Shown in pieces: positions 49,019 through 59,766 of a stretch of 64,000 nucleotides of DNA. Position 1 is the stretch's first letter, and each line of letters starts with the position of its first letter. The stretch is from Rhyacophila brunnea (Eukaryota > Arthropoda > Insecta > Trichoptera > Rhyacophilidae), in NCBI GenBank assembly GCA_022495005.1, contig JAGYXB010001010.1:2790001-2854000 (forward strand), given 5' to 3'. The position numbers were made by a program, and so were the translations under genes. A model generated the notes under the pieces. It was not told the DNA's origin, made no database searches, and saw only the letters and a list, made by a program, of their open reading frames with translations.

Positions 49019-49505
49019 ATCTTCTAATATATAAAAATCAATATTTGTTTGTTTGTTCGTATTTTATGCGCTGCCATACCGTTCATCCGATTGCGATAAA
49101 ACTTTGTCAACTTATTCCTTACACTTGCGCAAAGAGTATAGGCTATATTTTATATATAAAAATTAATGTCTGTCTATCTGTCTGTCCCGTATGCGTTCCT
49201 ATACCATTCATCCGATTGCGATGAAATTTTGGTAAGTGGTTGTATGCATACTCGTGAAAGTTCCTGAATTAAAAAACCCATCTTCTTCTTCTCATTATAT
49301 CTACTTTTATTCGTATGGTTCTTATACCATTCATCCGATTGCGATGAAACCTTCGTCAGTTGTTGTGGTAACACCCGCAAAGGTTTCTGAATTAGTACAA
49401 CCATCTTCTTCTTCTTCTTCTTCTTCCATTCTATATTCTTCTATTCGTATGCTTTTCGATTCCATTCATCCGATTGCAATAAAACTTTCGTCAGTAACAT
49501 TACAG
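49019..49505 (+). mobile_element. Helitron-like 5' fragment with minisatellite units
   Basis: Starts TCTTCTAATATATAAAAATC directly after an A, as Helitron 5' ends do, and interrupts the LINE copy. It contains four units with CATTCATCCGATTGCGATGA, the unit found inverted at 32396-33050. No 3' hairpin end is seen. Confidence 0.5.
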
Positions 49506-49609
49506 TAACAGCAGGGTTAAGAGACTGCTGAATTTTTTAGCGCCGTAGGTGAAATAAATTTAAAAAAAAATGTAAGATGTCTTCAATTACCGCCTACCAA
49601 GCAGCGTTG

Positions 49610-50240
49610 ATAAAAATATTAAGTAGGTAACTACTTATTATATTTCCAGAAATCAATAATTATTTACGAAGTTTTATTTATATTGAGAATTAAACGTTAA
49701 AAAAAGAATAAAGATAATTTTGATGCTTTTTATATGTGGTGGTAGACCATGTCTCTAAAATCATACCATAGAAATATTCATCCTCAACCGACACACCAAG
49801 AGTCGCCATGGAAGAAGATGTAATAAGGATAGGTACTTTAAAGCAGTCACTCAACAAGTTGGTACAGGAAAACTAATAAATAATGTATTATGACATTATA
49901 CAGTCCAATAAAAAATATGTAAAATATAACTAATATAACTTTTTGAGCAACTAAATGACAAGTGTTTCTTCGTACTTTTGTAGCAATATGTTTTTGTGTT
50001 TAGCTAAGATTTCGAGAATATAATTATTATTATTATCTTAATACATCGTGTCAAATAAAAAAATATTTAATATTTATAAATATTCACAATGCCGTAATTA
50101 TAATATTTACACAAATTTTTATTTATAAATAAATCATCACACTTTCAATAACATAATACTAAATATAAATATAATCCATTTTATAAATTGTCTATAGAAA
50201 CAACTATGCTATTTAATTTTCATATTTGTTTCATTACTAG
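49610..50240. repeat. Upstream duplication block of gene 3 (pairs with 24700-25430)
   Basis: Diverged duplicate of 24700-25430, including the TTGAGAATTAAACG and TTTTCATATTTGTTTCAT landmarks. 49925-50160 is also one of the four copies of the block first seen at 7845-8068. Confidence 0.7.
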
Positions 50241-50583
50241 TGGTTGAGCTTTTTGCAGTGGACTGTAATTTGGAAGGAAGATGAGGAATTCCGGATATAG
50301 GTGAAGGGGGTGATGAACCAGAATACGAGGCACTGACCTTTATGATGACTACTGGCACTGCCACGGGTCATACATACACGAACTGGTGGTTTTGGGTCAC
50401 CCTGTTCGCACACTTGTTTCACAGATGGATGATAATGATATTGACGAATGATAATGATTTTTGTATGTATAATTGAACGAATGTCTATTTGATATATTTT
50501 GAGTTACTCCTGAGTTTTCCATTAACTACTACCCACGGTAAGCTGTCCGAGTCGGCTGGTTTGTCGTAACCGCCTGTCTCTTT
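50241..50583. other. Unassigned DNA left of the LTR retrotransposon
   Basis: No supported gene. A 61-codon minus-strand frame exists but has no recognised domain. Confidence 0.4.
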
Positions 50584-50587
50584 GTAG

Positions 50588-51312
50588 TGAGGGTGGAAGG
50601 AGTCCGCAGACCAGTGAAATGTGTAAATAGCAGTTAAGACAGTTAAGAAAACCTAAAGATTACAACATTTTAATAATCACAATATTTTAATATTTTATTT
50701 AATGTTTTAATAATCAGCAAAACACGGCCGTGCGAACTGATATATGATCGTCTTCCACCGGCCGAAGAAATACTCACGTGTCGGATGTCATTTGTCGCAC
50801 CACAGGAATGAACCAGTAAACAGTGCATTCCTGTCTTTTTGTCGTGAGAAATCCATTGTTGGATTGATAACGTTTGTACCTTAATCAAATTTCGCAGACA
50901 AAATCCCAGGAATCAATCCGCAGTGTGGGAACAAAAACAATAAATTTACCCACGCTGTGGATAGCATTTTCTTTGTCTACTTTCAATATAAAAACAGACG
51001 TGGCAATCCAACAAGAACTCAGTACCTTAAATTCGCTCGTCTTAATAACACGCTTCTCGCTTCAACGTTAAAATAACTTTTATCACAAACACTATCGTCG
51101 TAATCTAATTTATAAACTTTGTATTATTCAAGCTGTAAATTGAATTTGTAATTCGTATTATGGTACTCTTTATACACACGCAACTTCGGATTCCATCCCT
51201 TACTTGAATCTTTGGTGGTCAAGCATTCAATAAATCGGCTTACGTCATCCTTGCCAAAGTGGTGACCCCGAGAAAAAATCAACCGACCTTACGTCACCCA
51301 ACCCGTGCAACA
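50588..51312 (+). repeat. 5' LTR of the gypsy element
   Basis: 725 bp. It contains TATAAAA (50987-50993) and a TCAGT initiator (51019-51023) about 30 bases apart, so transcription probably starts near 51021. CAATAAATC near 51229 may serve polyadenylation. The last 160 bases differ from the 3' LTR and contain an extra TTACGTCATCC...TGGTGACCCC copy (51240-51272). Confidence 0.85.
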
Positions 51313-51421
51313 GTGGTGACCCGTAAAGTAAAATTCAATTCATTCATTTTCATTTTACAGAATTCGTTTAATTTTTTATTAACTACTATTTTACTGTGTT
51401 TGTGAGAGAACTATTTTTTCG

Positions 51422-52372
51422 TTGGAGCTCGTTTTCCCGCGCAGTTTTCAACATCCGTTTTCCCGCGTTAATTTTCTTAAATTCACTTGCCTTGTCAAGA
51501 TGCCCAATGGACAGTTCTCCAGCGGGTATGGCAGCAATGCCGGAGGAGAAACGACAACACCAGCACCAGCCCAGCAGACCACACCTCAGATCAGCCGCGT
51601 GGCAGTGAGGATCCCACCATTCTGTCCAGAAGAACCGGAAATGTGGTTCTGCATGGTGGAGCGAAGCTTCGAAGCAGCTGGCGTCACGACTGACGCGACC
51701 AAATTTGGATACATCCTGGAAGCTTTGGAATCTCGTTACGCGTCAGAGGTTCGAGACATCATCCTTAACCCACCTCGTGAAGGAGCCTACGAGCACCTCA
51801 GGACGGAGCTGACGAGAAGGCTGAGCTCTACCCAGGAGCAGAAGACCAGACGACTACTGGAGCACGAGGAAGTTGGTGATCGCAAACCATCACAGTTCTT
51901 GCGCCACCTACGTTCTCTCGCAGGAACAGCCGTTACTGATGACATCCTACGCACGCTTTGGATGGGTCGCTTACCACATACCATGCAGTTGGTACTGGCG
52001 ACACAGAAGGACGCGGATCTCAACAAGGTTGCAGACTTAGCTGACGCCATGGCAGATTCCACATCAAAGGCATCCATTGCTGAAACCACGATGGAAGACC
52101 TGTGCGGCATCAGCAAGCTGGTGATCACCTTGCGGGAGGAAATCTCAACTCTTCGCGAGGAGCTCTCCAAAGAGCTCACAAGAGGAAACCGACCATCAAG
52201 GACACGTCACCAGTCACGATCAGCCAGCCAAAGAAGGAACCATTCCCGACCGCGAGACCAAAGCCACAGCAAACCTGGCATGTGTTGGTATCATCGTAGA
52301 TTCGGCCAAGATGCGGAGAAGTGCGTCACACCATGCACCTTCAACAAGGCAAACGCCACGGGCAGTCGCTAA
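51422..52372 (+). CDS. Gag protein of the CsRn1-like retrotransposon
   Basis: Structural polyprotein that would package the element RNA. The open frame runs 316 residues from 51422, but the ATG at 51500 ([11 protein letters not shown], 290 residues) is a more natural start because the residues before it look like translated leader. It has a helical core with [14 protein letters not shown] and [19 protein letters not shown], then an arginine/serine-rich basic region. It ends with [18 protein letters not shown], a C-X2-H-X9-C-X3-C box. This CHCC arrangement, in place of the usual CCHC knuckle, is characteristic of CsRn1-clade Gag. The stop falls 52 bases into the open pol frame. Confidence 0.88.
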   Translation: MELVFPRSFQHPFSRVNFLKFTCLVKMPNGQFSSGYGSNAGGETTTPAPAQQTTPQISRVAVRIPPFCPEEPEMWFCMVERSFEAAGVTTDATKFGYILEALESRYASEVRDIILNPPREGAYEHLRTELTRRLSSTQEQKTRRLLEHEEVGDRKPSQFLRHLRSLAGTAVTDDILRTLWMGRLPHTMQLVLATQKDADLNKVADLADAMADSTSKASIAETTMEDLCGISKLVITLREEISTLREELSKELTRGNRPSRTRHQSRSASQRRNHSRPRDQSHSKPGMCWYHRRFGQDAEKCVTPCTFNKANATGSR

Positions 52373-55300
52373 GCGCGGCCAGCGATTACAGCCCTACCTC
52401 CAGCCGCCTCTTCGTCACCGACCACGCCACGAAAATACAATTCCTTATCGACACCGGAGCGGACCTTTGCGTTTTCCCACGCACGAAAGTACAGGGGCGC
52501 CGACCAAAATCACAGTACGAACTTTCAGCAGCAAACGGATCTGTCATTGCTACGTATGGCAGTATCTCACTGACGCTGAATTTGGGGTTACGAAGAGAAT
52601 TCACCTGGAAATTCGTGATTGCAGATGTCACCAAACCCATTATTGGTGTTGACTTTCTAATCCATTTCGGATTATTAGTCGATGTCAAGAATCGCAGACT
52701 GTTGGATCAGACGACTCAACTTACAACCTCTGGACGCCACAGCAGCACTGAGATAGCAACTGTCAAAACTGTCGCAGGTAAATCCCTTTATCATGGATTA
52801 CTGCAGCAGTTTCCGGATCTCACGCGCCCAGATGGAGCTGGTAGAGAAGTCATCCACAACACGAGACATCACATCCGAACCACCGAAGGACCTTCTGTAG
52901 CTCAACGTCCTAGACGCCTAGCTCCCGACAAACTTCACATCGCCAAAAAGGAATTCGAAACCATGACCAGACTTGGAATAGCACGACCATCTGAAAGTTC
53001 TTGGGCGTCACCCCTTCACCTGGTGCCCAAATCTGAAGATCAATGGAGGCCATGTGGTGATTACCGCGGATTAAACGCTCGAACCGTACCTGACAGGTAC
53101 CCCGTGCGTCATATCCAAGACTTCACACAAACATTGCGTGATAGGAAAGTTTTCTCCACGATCGACCTGGTGAGAGCATACAACCAAATCCCAGTGGCTG
53201 AAGAGGACATTCCGAAGACTGCCATCACAACACCCTTTGGATTGTTCGAGTTTCCATTTATGTCGTTCGGCTTGAGGAACGCGGCCCAGGCTTTTCAGCG
53301 CTTCATTGACGAGGTTCTGCAGGGTCTGGACTTCTGCTACGCCTACATAGACGACATCCTGGTAGCCTCCACAACAGAACAAGAGCATTTTCAACACCTG
53401 GAAATTTTGTTCAAACGCCTACAGGAGTACGGCCTGGTAGTCAACTCCACGAAGTGCCACTTCGGAGTAGAGGAAGTAAAATTCCTTGGCTACCTGGTTT
53501 CCAGCACCGGAACTCGACCACTTCCAGATCGTGTCAGCGCTATTCGCGAATACACCCGCCCAGACACTCAAAAAGGACTACGACGGTTCTTGGGAATTTT
53601 GAATTTCTATAGGAGATTCGTCCCCAAGGCCGCAGAAACGCAAGCTCCACTGAACTCACTCCTGCAAGGAAAAACTTCCAAGAAAGAACCTATCATCTGG
53701 ACACCAGAAGCAATCGAGGCCTTCGAGGAATGCAAGAAGAGTTTGGCGGAAGCAACGCTATTGAAACATCCGAAAAGTGAGGGGACTCACTTAGCGATTA
53801 TCAGTGACGCATCCGATACTTCCGTTGGCGCAGCACTTCAACAACGAGTTGACGATCAATGGGAACCGCTGGCATTCTTTTCAAAGAAGCTAAGTCCAGC
53901 GGAGAGAAAATATGGCGCTTACGACCGCGAGCTTTTAGCTATCTATCTAGCTGTCAAACATTTTCGACACATGATAGAAGCTCACACGTTCACCATATTT
54001 ACCGACCACAAGCCCATTACGTTCGCATTCCAACAAAAATCGGACAAGTGCTCACCAAGACAATTCAGACACCTCGATTTCATCGGACAATTCACGACCG
54101 ACATACGTCACGTCGCTGGAAAAGACAACATCGTCGCTGATGCCTTGTCTAGGATAGAAGTCGTTGAAGACACACTGAATTATGCCAACCTCGCAGCCGA
54201 CCAGGAAACTGACAACGAAATGAGTACATTTTTACGTGACGGATCGGTACTTCAGTTGAAACAAGTACTTATTCCCGACACAGACATAAAAGTATTCTGT
54301 GACTTGTCAACACCTATCGCAAGACCTTTCATTACCAAACCGCACCGACAAGCAGCTTTTAATCATATCCACAGACTTTCACATCCCGGAATTAATGCGA
54401 CCGTCAAACTTGTCACACAACGATTTGTTTGGCCGTCGATTAAAACGGATTGTCGAAATTGGGCCCGCAACTGTCTTCAATGCCAGAAGAACAAGATCAC
54501 ACGTCACATATCAGCACCACTCGGAAACTTCGCACCTTCAGGACGATTTGAGCATGTCCACATCGACATCGTCATCCTTCCTATGTCTGAAGGCTGCAGA
54601 TATTGCCTCACCTGCGTTGACAGATTCACGCGGTGGCCGGAAGCATTTCCGATTAAGGACCAAGAAGCGGAAACGATCGCCCGTACATTCTACAAAGGTT
54701 GGATCGCCCGTTTTGGAACGCCCTTGAGAGTGACAACGGATCAAGGCAAACAATTTGAGTCGAACCTTTTCAGACAATTAAATCGTCTGACTGGTACGGC
54801 GAGGATTCACACGACAGCATATCACCCAGCCGCAAACGGTATGGTCGAAAGACTGCATCGTCAATTAAAAGCCGCTATAAAATGCCACGAGAATGAGAGA
54901 TGGACCAAAACATTGCCGACAGTGTTAATGGGAATCAGAGCAGCTTGGAGAGAAGATTTAAAGACGACAGCAGCTGAGCTTGTGTACGGCAAACCCTTAC
55001 GCCTACCAGGGGAATTTTTGTGCCATCAAACCAGCACAAACCAAGACCCGAGCAACTACGTCACGATCCTAAAAAAACATTTCCAACAACTGCAACCTGC
55101 GAAAAGCCAGCAACACGGCGAAAAACGCGTTTTCATTTTCAAAGACCTTGACAAATCGACACATGTGTTCTTACGCGATGATACAGTCAAAACTCCACTA
55201 AGGTTTCCATTTACCGGACCATATGAGGTCATCACGCGCAATACGCGGACATATGTCATTTGCAAGAGAGAAAAAAACGTCACCGTTTCTATCGACCGTT

Positions 55301-55422
55301 TAAAACCAGCGTACATTCTCAAGGAAAATAAAACAATGGAACAGCCTGAGAAAAATCCTGACACCGTGAGAGCTCGTGTTACTCGATACGGCAGACGTGT
55401 CCATTTTCCAGACCGTCTATAG
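52321..55422 (+). CDS. Pol polyprotein: protease, reverse transcriptase, RNase H, integrase
   Basis: An uninterrupted 1,033-residue frame, -1 relative to gag and overlapping it by at least 52 bases, so expression by -1 frameshifting or reinitiation is likely; I see no classic slippery heptamer. Protease has DTGAD (from residue 44). Reverse transcriptase has YIDDIL (342-347). RNase H has D496 and TDHKP (561 on). Integrase has an HHCC zinc finger (H684, H688, C718, C721) and D749, D807, E843 with 57 and 35 residues between, then a FTGPYEV GPY/F-like module. All key residues are present, so the protein could be active. Arthropod Ty3/gypsy relatives are normally of this length and order. Confidence 0.93.
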   Translation: MRHTMHLQQGKRHGQSLSAASDYSPTSSRLFVTDHATKIQFLIDTGADLCVFPRTKVQGRRPKSQYELSAANGSVIATYGSISLTLNLGLRREFTWKFVIADVTKPIIGVDFLIHFGLLVDVKNRRLLDQTTQLTTSGRHSSTEIATVKTVAGKSLYHGLLQQFPDLTRPDGAGREVIHNTRHHIRTTEGPSVAQRPRRLAPDKLHIAKKEFETMTRLGIARPSESSWASPLHLVPKSEDQWRPCGDYRGLNARTVPDRYPVRHIQDFTQTLRDRKVFSTIDLVRAYNQIPVAEEDIPKTAITTPFGLFEFPFMSFGLRNAAQAFQRFIDEVLQGLDFCYAYIDDILVASTTEQEHFQHLEILFKRLQEYGLVVNSTKCHFGVEEVKFLGYLVSSTGTRPLPDRVSAIREYTRPDTQKGLRRFLGILNFYRRFVPKAAETQAPLNSLLQGKTSKKEPIIWTPEAIEAFEECKKSLAEATLLKHPKSEGTHLAIISDASDTSVGAALQQRVDDQWEPLAFFSKKLSPAERKYGAYDRELLAIYLAVKHFRHMIEAHTFTIFTDHKPITFAFQQKSDKCSPRQFRHLDFIGQFTTDIRHVAGKDNIVADALSRIEVVEDTLNYANLAADQETDNEMSTFLRDGSVLQLKQVLIPDTDIKVFCDLSTPIARPFITKPHRQAAFNHIHRLSHPGINATVKLVTQRFVWPSIKTDCRNWARNCLQCQKNKITRHISAPLGNFAPSGRFEHVHIDIVILPMSEGCRYCLTCVDRFTRWPEAFPIKDQEAETIARTFYKGWIARFGTPLRVTTDQGKQFESNLFRQLNRLTGTARIHTTAYHPAANGMVERLHRQLKAAIKCHENERWTKTLPTVLMGIRAAWREDLKTTAAELVYGKPLRLPGEFLCHQTSTNQDPSNYVTILKKHFQQLQPAKSQQHGEKRVFIFKDLDKSTHVFLRDDTVKTPLRFPFTGPYEVITRNTRTYVICKREKNVTVSIDRLKPAYILKENKTMEQPEKNPDTVRARVTRYGRRVHFPDRL

Positions 55423-55692
55423 GCCAGTGGAGCAAATATCGGTTAACAACATCAGGCACGAGCCAAACAAAGCAATCAAAGTCGTGTTTCAAAACAGCAC
55501 GTGGAGTTTCCGATTTTAAAACAGCAACGTTAGCAAATGCAAGGACACACATCGACCTAGAATGTAGGTCAGTGGCGTACGCAATACGTAAAATGCAGGC
55601 ATAAACAATTTATTCACAATAAATGCGGATAACTCAACTGGATTATTCAGTATTTTACCATCAGCATCACCAGGAGACACCAGCATACGAAA

Positions 55693-55944
55693 ATGGGTGC
55701 ACAACAGACAAAGGAAGAGATAATCGTCGCACAGACTGCGTCGGGCGGAGCAATTGCCAACGACACGTCGACAGGCCAACTGTCGTGGGCAACGCTTGCA
55801 TTGATTATCGTCATCATTGCCGCAGTTTCCAGCTACCTGCTATGGACAAATTGCAAAAAGCACATCACCAAAAGAGTCATCAAGGACATGAGAGCAGACG
55901 TCCCGGGATGCAGACCTCCGCAGCATCCACCGAGACAGATCTGA
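55693..55944 (+). CDS. Small membrane-protein frame between pol and the 3' LTR
   Basis: An 83-residue frame starting MGAQQTKEE, which fits an N-myristoylation site (Gly2, Thr6 followed by a charge). It has a single strong hydrophobic stretch WATLALIIVIIAAVSSYLLW (about residues 32-51), then a lysine-rich segment CKKHITKRVIKD and a proline-rich tail. The layout suggests a lipid-anchored, single-pass membrane protein with a basic cytoplasmic tail. It lies where envelope genes sit in some gypsy elements but is far too short and lacks a signal peptide or glycoprotein features. I do not recognise a family; its translation is inferred from structure alone. Confidence 0.5.
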   Translation: MGAQQTKEEIIVAQTASGGAIANDTSTGQLSWATLALIIVIIAAVSSYLLWTNCKKHITKRVIKDMRADVPGCRPPQHPPRQI

Positions 55945-56005
55945 TTGGAACTTCAAGCGACCACCTCTACCTACTTTCATCGCGATCTACGTGCCGCACA
56001 TCGCT

Positions 56006-56015
56006 GGAAGGGGGG
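56006..56015 (+). promoter_or_regulatory. Polypurine tract
   Basis: GGAAGGGGGG, two bases upstream of the 3' LTR, the expected plus-strand primer site. Confidence 0.75.
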
Positions 56016-56017
56016 TG

Positions 56018-56684
56018 TGAGGGTGGAAGGAGTCCGCAGACCAGTGAAATGTGTAAATAGCAGTTAAGACAGTTAAGAAAACCTAAAGATTACAACATTT
56101 TAATAATCACAATATTTTAATATATTTTATTTAATGTTTTAATAATCAGCAAAACACTGCCGTGCGAACGGAAATATGATCGCCTCCCGCCGGCTGAAGA
56201 AATGCTTACGTGCCGGGTGTCAGTTGTCGCATCACAGGAATGAACGAGTAAACAGTGCATTCCTGTCATTGTGTCGTGTGAAATCCATTGTTGGATTGAT
56301 AACGTTTGTACCTTAATCAAATTTCGCAGACAAAATCCCAGGAATCTATCCGCAGTGTGGGAACAAAACAATAAATTTACCCACGCTGTGGATAGCATTT
56401 CCTTTGTCTACTTTCAATATAAAAACAGACGTGGCAATCCAACAAGAACTCAGTACCTTAAATTCGCTCGTCTTAATAACACGCTTCTCGCTTCAACGTT
56501 AAAATAACTTTTATCACAAACACTATCGTCGTAATCTAATTTATAAACTTTGTATTATTCAAGCTGTAAATTGAATTTGTAATTTGTGTTAAGGGATAAT
56601 AAATTTGGGGAATTACTTTTATACGCATCAAAACCTTCTGATTTTATTCATCACCTACCCCTCATCACACCATCCCGTGCAACA
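56018..56684 (+). repeat. 3' LTR of the gypsy element
   Basis: 667 bp. It is nearly identical to the 5' LTR over its first 120 and central 300 bases, but carries a cluster of about fifteen substitutions around 56155-56275 and a different last 95 bases (with GATAATAAATTTGGGG). Confidence 0.85.
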
Positions 56685-56688
56685 GTAG

Positions 56689-57075
56689 TTACGGTAGTTT
56701 TTTGCCCGTAATTGCTCCTGTGACAACACTACTGGATTTATGAGGTGGGTGGGGAACTAAGGATGGGAATGGGAATATAAATGGCCCAACCAACTAGTTT
56801 TAACCATCTTCCGTAAAATAAAATATTATCTACTACGCAATTAATCTGAAAATACCTCACAGAAATATATCATCATTAATTATAGTGCTACAATCTTTGG
56901 CGGGTCTTGGTCAAAACACATATTGAAAAAATAACTTTTGAGTTTTTCAAATCCGGCATTCGAACCCGAAATTATATGCCTATACGTTACCGTTCGACCG
57001 TCCCGGTGACATTTCTTATTAGGTGAGTAGCTACCTAATGTTATTAAATTCTCAATACTTTACCTAATTCCATTA
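56689..57075. other. Unassigned DNA between two elements
   Basis: No gene. 56935-57005 on the minus strand has a B-box-like GGGTTCGAATGCC and may be a SINE head. Confidence 0.4.
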
Positions 57076-58224
57076 TTAAGGCCTTACATCAGTTGAAGCA
57101 CGGTCTAAAAAGATCATTGCTAGGCAATGCGCGGATTGCGGGTCGCGGGTGCAAATGACGCCTGTCAAACTAAACATTATTTGTCATATAAATCCACAAA
57201 CTCTCGAGTAAGACGTGCATCGTGTAGCTCCCGGGTCTTTTGCGATTTAAAAATCGAAAAGTCATCCGATTTTGAAAAAAAAGGTTTCTCTGTTTTGGCT
57301 CGTGAATGTTAACCTGGTGATAAATTTTTTCGAGAGATTCCTCCGGAAAGCCGTAAAACCGGAAAATCTTTTTGAATGTTAGTTTTTTGATAAAGTGTCG
57401 CGAGAAAGTGTTTCAAAAAAGTCGGGTTTTGCTCCCAGGCATCGACGGGAGCCCCCTTGCATTCGAAGTCATCGGAAAATTTTCGGAAAATCTCACGGTT
57501 TTTCGTGAATCGTGTGAAAACCATTTTTTTTTGTTTTTTTTGTGCTATTTGTGACATTGTGAGGGCCCCCTTTGGGCTATAGTTACAAATTGTTTGTAGA
57601 ATACCGGCGTACGCGCCCTCAACGTTTTGGTGTTTGTCGGAAGAAATTCGGTTCAAACCAACAGATTCTACCTCCAAAAAACCATAATTTGTGTTGTACA
57701 CATTCGTCGAACACGTGCGAATTATTCATGTTTTGATTTGAACGATTTTCTAGTTCATTCTCGAATGATCTCGAACAGTCGAATTGGAAGCCCGCATAGC
57801 AATTACACTTAACTGCAAATCCTTCTAGAAGTTTCTCAAAACTACTGGAGTAAATCGAAAACTTCGAGGGACTTTTTTTTAATAATATTACTTGCATATA
57901 TATTTTAAGTTTAAATTTAATTTAGATTATTTTATTGAATTCAATATGAACATTTATTGTTTTCTTTAATCAAGAATATATTTTATATATATTTTTTAGA
58001 AATATTATTTTTATTTTTTTTTATAATTCTAAAAAAGGATTTTTTTTAAATAGTTTTTTTTAAATAACATTTTTTTTTTTTTTAATATTTTTTTAATAAT
58101 TGAAAAATTTAAATATTTTTTTTACTTTTTCTTTTACTTTATTCATTTACTTATGCCACTAATCTTATATATATATATTATATAATAAGCTTCTCCACAG
58201 CAACTCCACAAGAAAAGCAACGGC

Positions 58225-59766
58225 ATGGGAAAACCTGCGGTCGATCCGTCCCCGGGAGGGGATAAGCCAATAGTTCCCGAGGACTGGTACAATACGCAAT
58301 CCGATCCCTCCTCCGAGGACTCTGACACAGATGCAGTGCTTGATACCACCAAATCCGAAAAGGAAACGGTGAGAACTAGGGCGGAGGCTGCCACAAAGGC
58401 AAAAATCCTTGCTCGAAAGGCTGCGGATATGAAAGCGGAAAAAACCCTGGCGGAAGCTGCCGTGAAGGCCAAAGCATCCGAACGCCAAGCAGCCACAGAA
58501 AGAAAAGAGAGGGAAGAGGCGGCAGCCACCAAGGCCACCAAGAAGGCCAAAAAGGTCAGGAAGGAAAGACGTTCCCTCGCTGAGGAAATACCACAAGACT
58601 CCGAAGAAATCCCGAGGCCAAACGCCAAGAATCCAAAGAGCGTTGCTCCCCCCGGGGATAGAATAGGCGACTCGGATGTGACGGACTCCCAAAACAGGGC
58701 TACTAAGGTTGCTCAAGCAATCCAAAGAGTAAAAGAATTACTCTCCGGTGACGGAAATATCCCCGCATCGACAATTAAGGCGATAAAAATGGAACTGGAG
58801 GCAGTCGTCGCGGAGACTTGGTCTCTCGCAATCAAGCTTGAATCCAGCAAAGCCATACTGGAAAACCGTGCCTCCTACAGAAACACGGCTGCCGCTGCCA
58901 CCGGTGACGTAGCCAGTGAAGGAACCAAGTATTCTTGGAGCGACGTCGCTCGAAAAGGCGTCAAGCCGGTCAGACAGACTTCTCCGGAATGGCCAATTGT
59001 GCCACCAACAACCGCCGAAAGGCCCGGCGTGCTCTTCTTTCCTACACAAGAAGGAATGGAGTCTCCGGCCACTAAAGAAGTTGTCAAGAAAGCCATCGTG
59101 CCCGCGGAAACAAAACTCCAAATAACGGGCTTGAGAATGGTACGTGGAGGTGGGGTAATCATTCACCCCAGAACCGAGAAAGAGGCCAAACAACTGGCCG
59201 CCGCTCCCGGTCTAAAGGAGGCCGGTCTCCGGGCTGAAATCGCAGGAAAAAGGCTCCCGCGGATTATTGTATTCAACGTGCCGGTCAAGACGACAGAGGA
59301 TGACCTTAAGGAAGCCATTAAGGCCAACACTCAAGAGGTCGCGGGTCTACCCCGGGCATACCGCCATATTAAACTGAGCCACAGGGCTGGCCCCAGAATC
59401 GGGAAATGTCACATGGTGATATCGGTCCCGGCAAAGGTGAGGGAAGCGCTCATCAATGACGGGCGCATATATATGGGATGGGAATCCTTCCCAACCAAAG
59501 ACTTTTGTGGCATCGTCAAGTGCACAAGGTGTCACTTATACGGCGACATGGCGAAGAATTGCTCGGCGAGAAGCGCCACATGCGGCCATTGCACCGAGGA
59601 AGGACACGATAGGGCTGAATGCCCTAACATTAAGGCCCCCGGAAAGTGCCCGGCCTATGCCAGGCACAAGAAGCCGCACCAACATGCTGCGATCGACCCT
59701 GATTGCCCAGCGCGCAAGTACGCAATGGCACAGGAGCGGAACCGAACGGATTATTCGATTCAATGA
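58225..59766 (+). CDS. ORF1 (Gag-like) protein of the R1-clade LINE
   Basis: 513-residue RNA-binding protein expected to form particles with the LINE RNA. Residues 1-45 are acidic. About 45-125 are rich in Lys, Ala and Glu and look like a long helix or coiled coil. The C-terminus has zinc-knuckle motifs. The first (C433, C436, C446) has Asp where the His should be. The second (C453, C456, H461, C466) is a complete CCHC. The third, around KCPAYARHKKPHQH, is degenerate. The frame is open from ATG to TGA, and that TGA overlaps the ORF2 start as ATGA. Although the frame survives, the element cannot move itself because ORF2 is broken. Confidence 0.85.
   Translation: MGKPAVDPSPGGDKPIVPEDWYNTQSDPSSEDSDTDAVLDTTKSEKETVRTRAEAATKAKILARKAADMKAEKTLAEAAVKAKASERQAATERKEREEAAATKATKKAKKVRKERRSLAEEIPQDSEEIPRPNAKNPKSVAPPGDRIGDSDVTDSQNRATKVAQAIQRVKELLSGDGNIPASTIKAIKMELEAVVAETWSLAIKLESSKAILENRASYRNTAAAATGDVASEGTKYSWSDVARKGVKPVRQTSPEWPIVPPTTAERPGVLFFPTQEGMESPATKEVVKKAIVPAETKLQITGLRMVRGGGVIIHPRTEKEAKQLAAAPGLKEAGLRAEIAGKRLPRIIVFNVPVKTTEDDLKEAIKANTQEVAGLPRAYRHIKLSHRAGPRIGKCHMVISVPAKVREALINDGRIYMGWESFPTKDFCGIVKCTRCHLYGDMAKNCSARSATCGHCTEEGHDRAECPNIKAPGKCPAYARHKKPHQHAAIDPDCPARKYAMAQERNRTDYSIQ

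Larger units (their letters stand above)
50588..56684 (+). mobile_element. CsRn1-like Ty3/gypsy LTR retrotransposon, apparently complete
   Basis: LTRs at 50588-51312 and 56018-56684 begin TGAGGG and end CA. GTAG flanks both outer ends (50584-50587 and 56685-56688), a 4-bp target duplication. The sequence after the left LTR, TGGTGACCCG (from 51314), fits a tRNA-Trp primer site for its first nine bases, as in the CsRn1 clade. A purine tract GGAAGGGGGG (56006-56015) precedes the right LTR. gag and pol are open and keep all catalytic residues; a small membrane frame follows pol. No envelope gene is seen. Confidence 0.9.

Noticed and set aside
51787..52179. 130-codon minus-strand frame opposite gag, and similar long frames opposite pol and the LINE ORFs
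   Set aside because: They follow from the base composition of the true coding strand and have no domain or start context.
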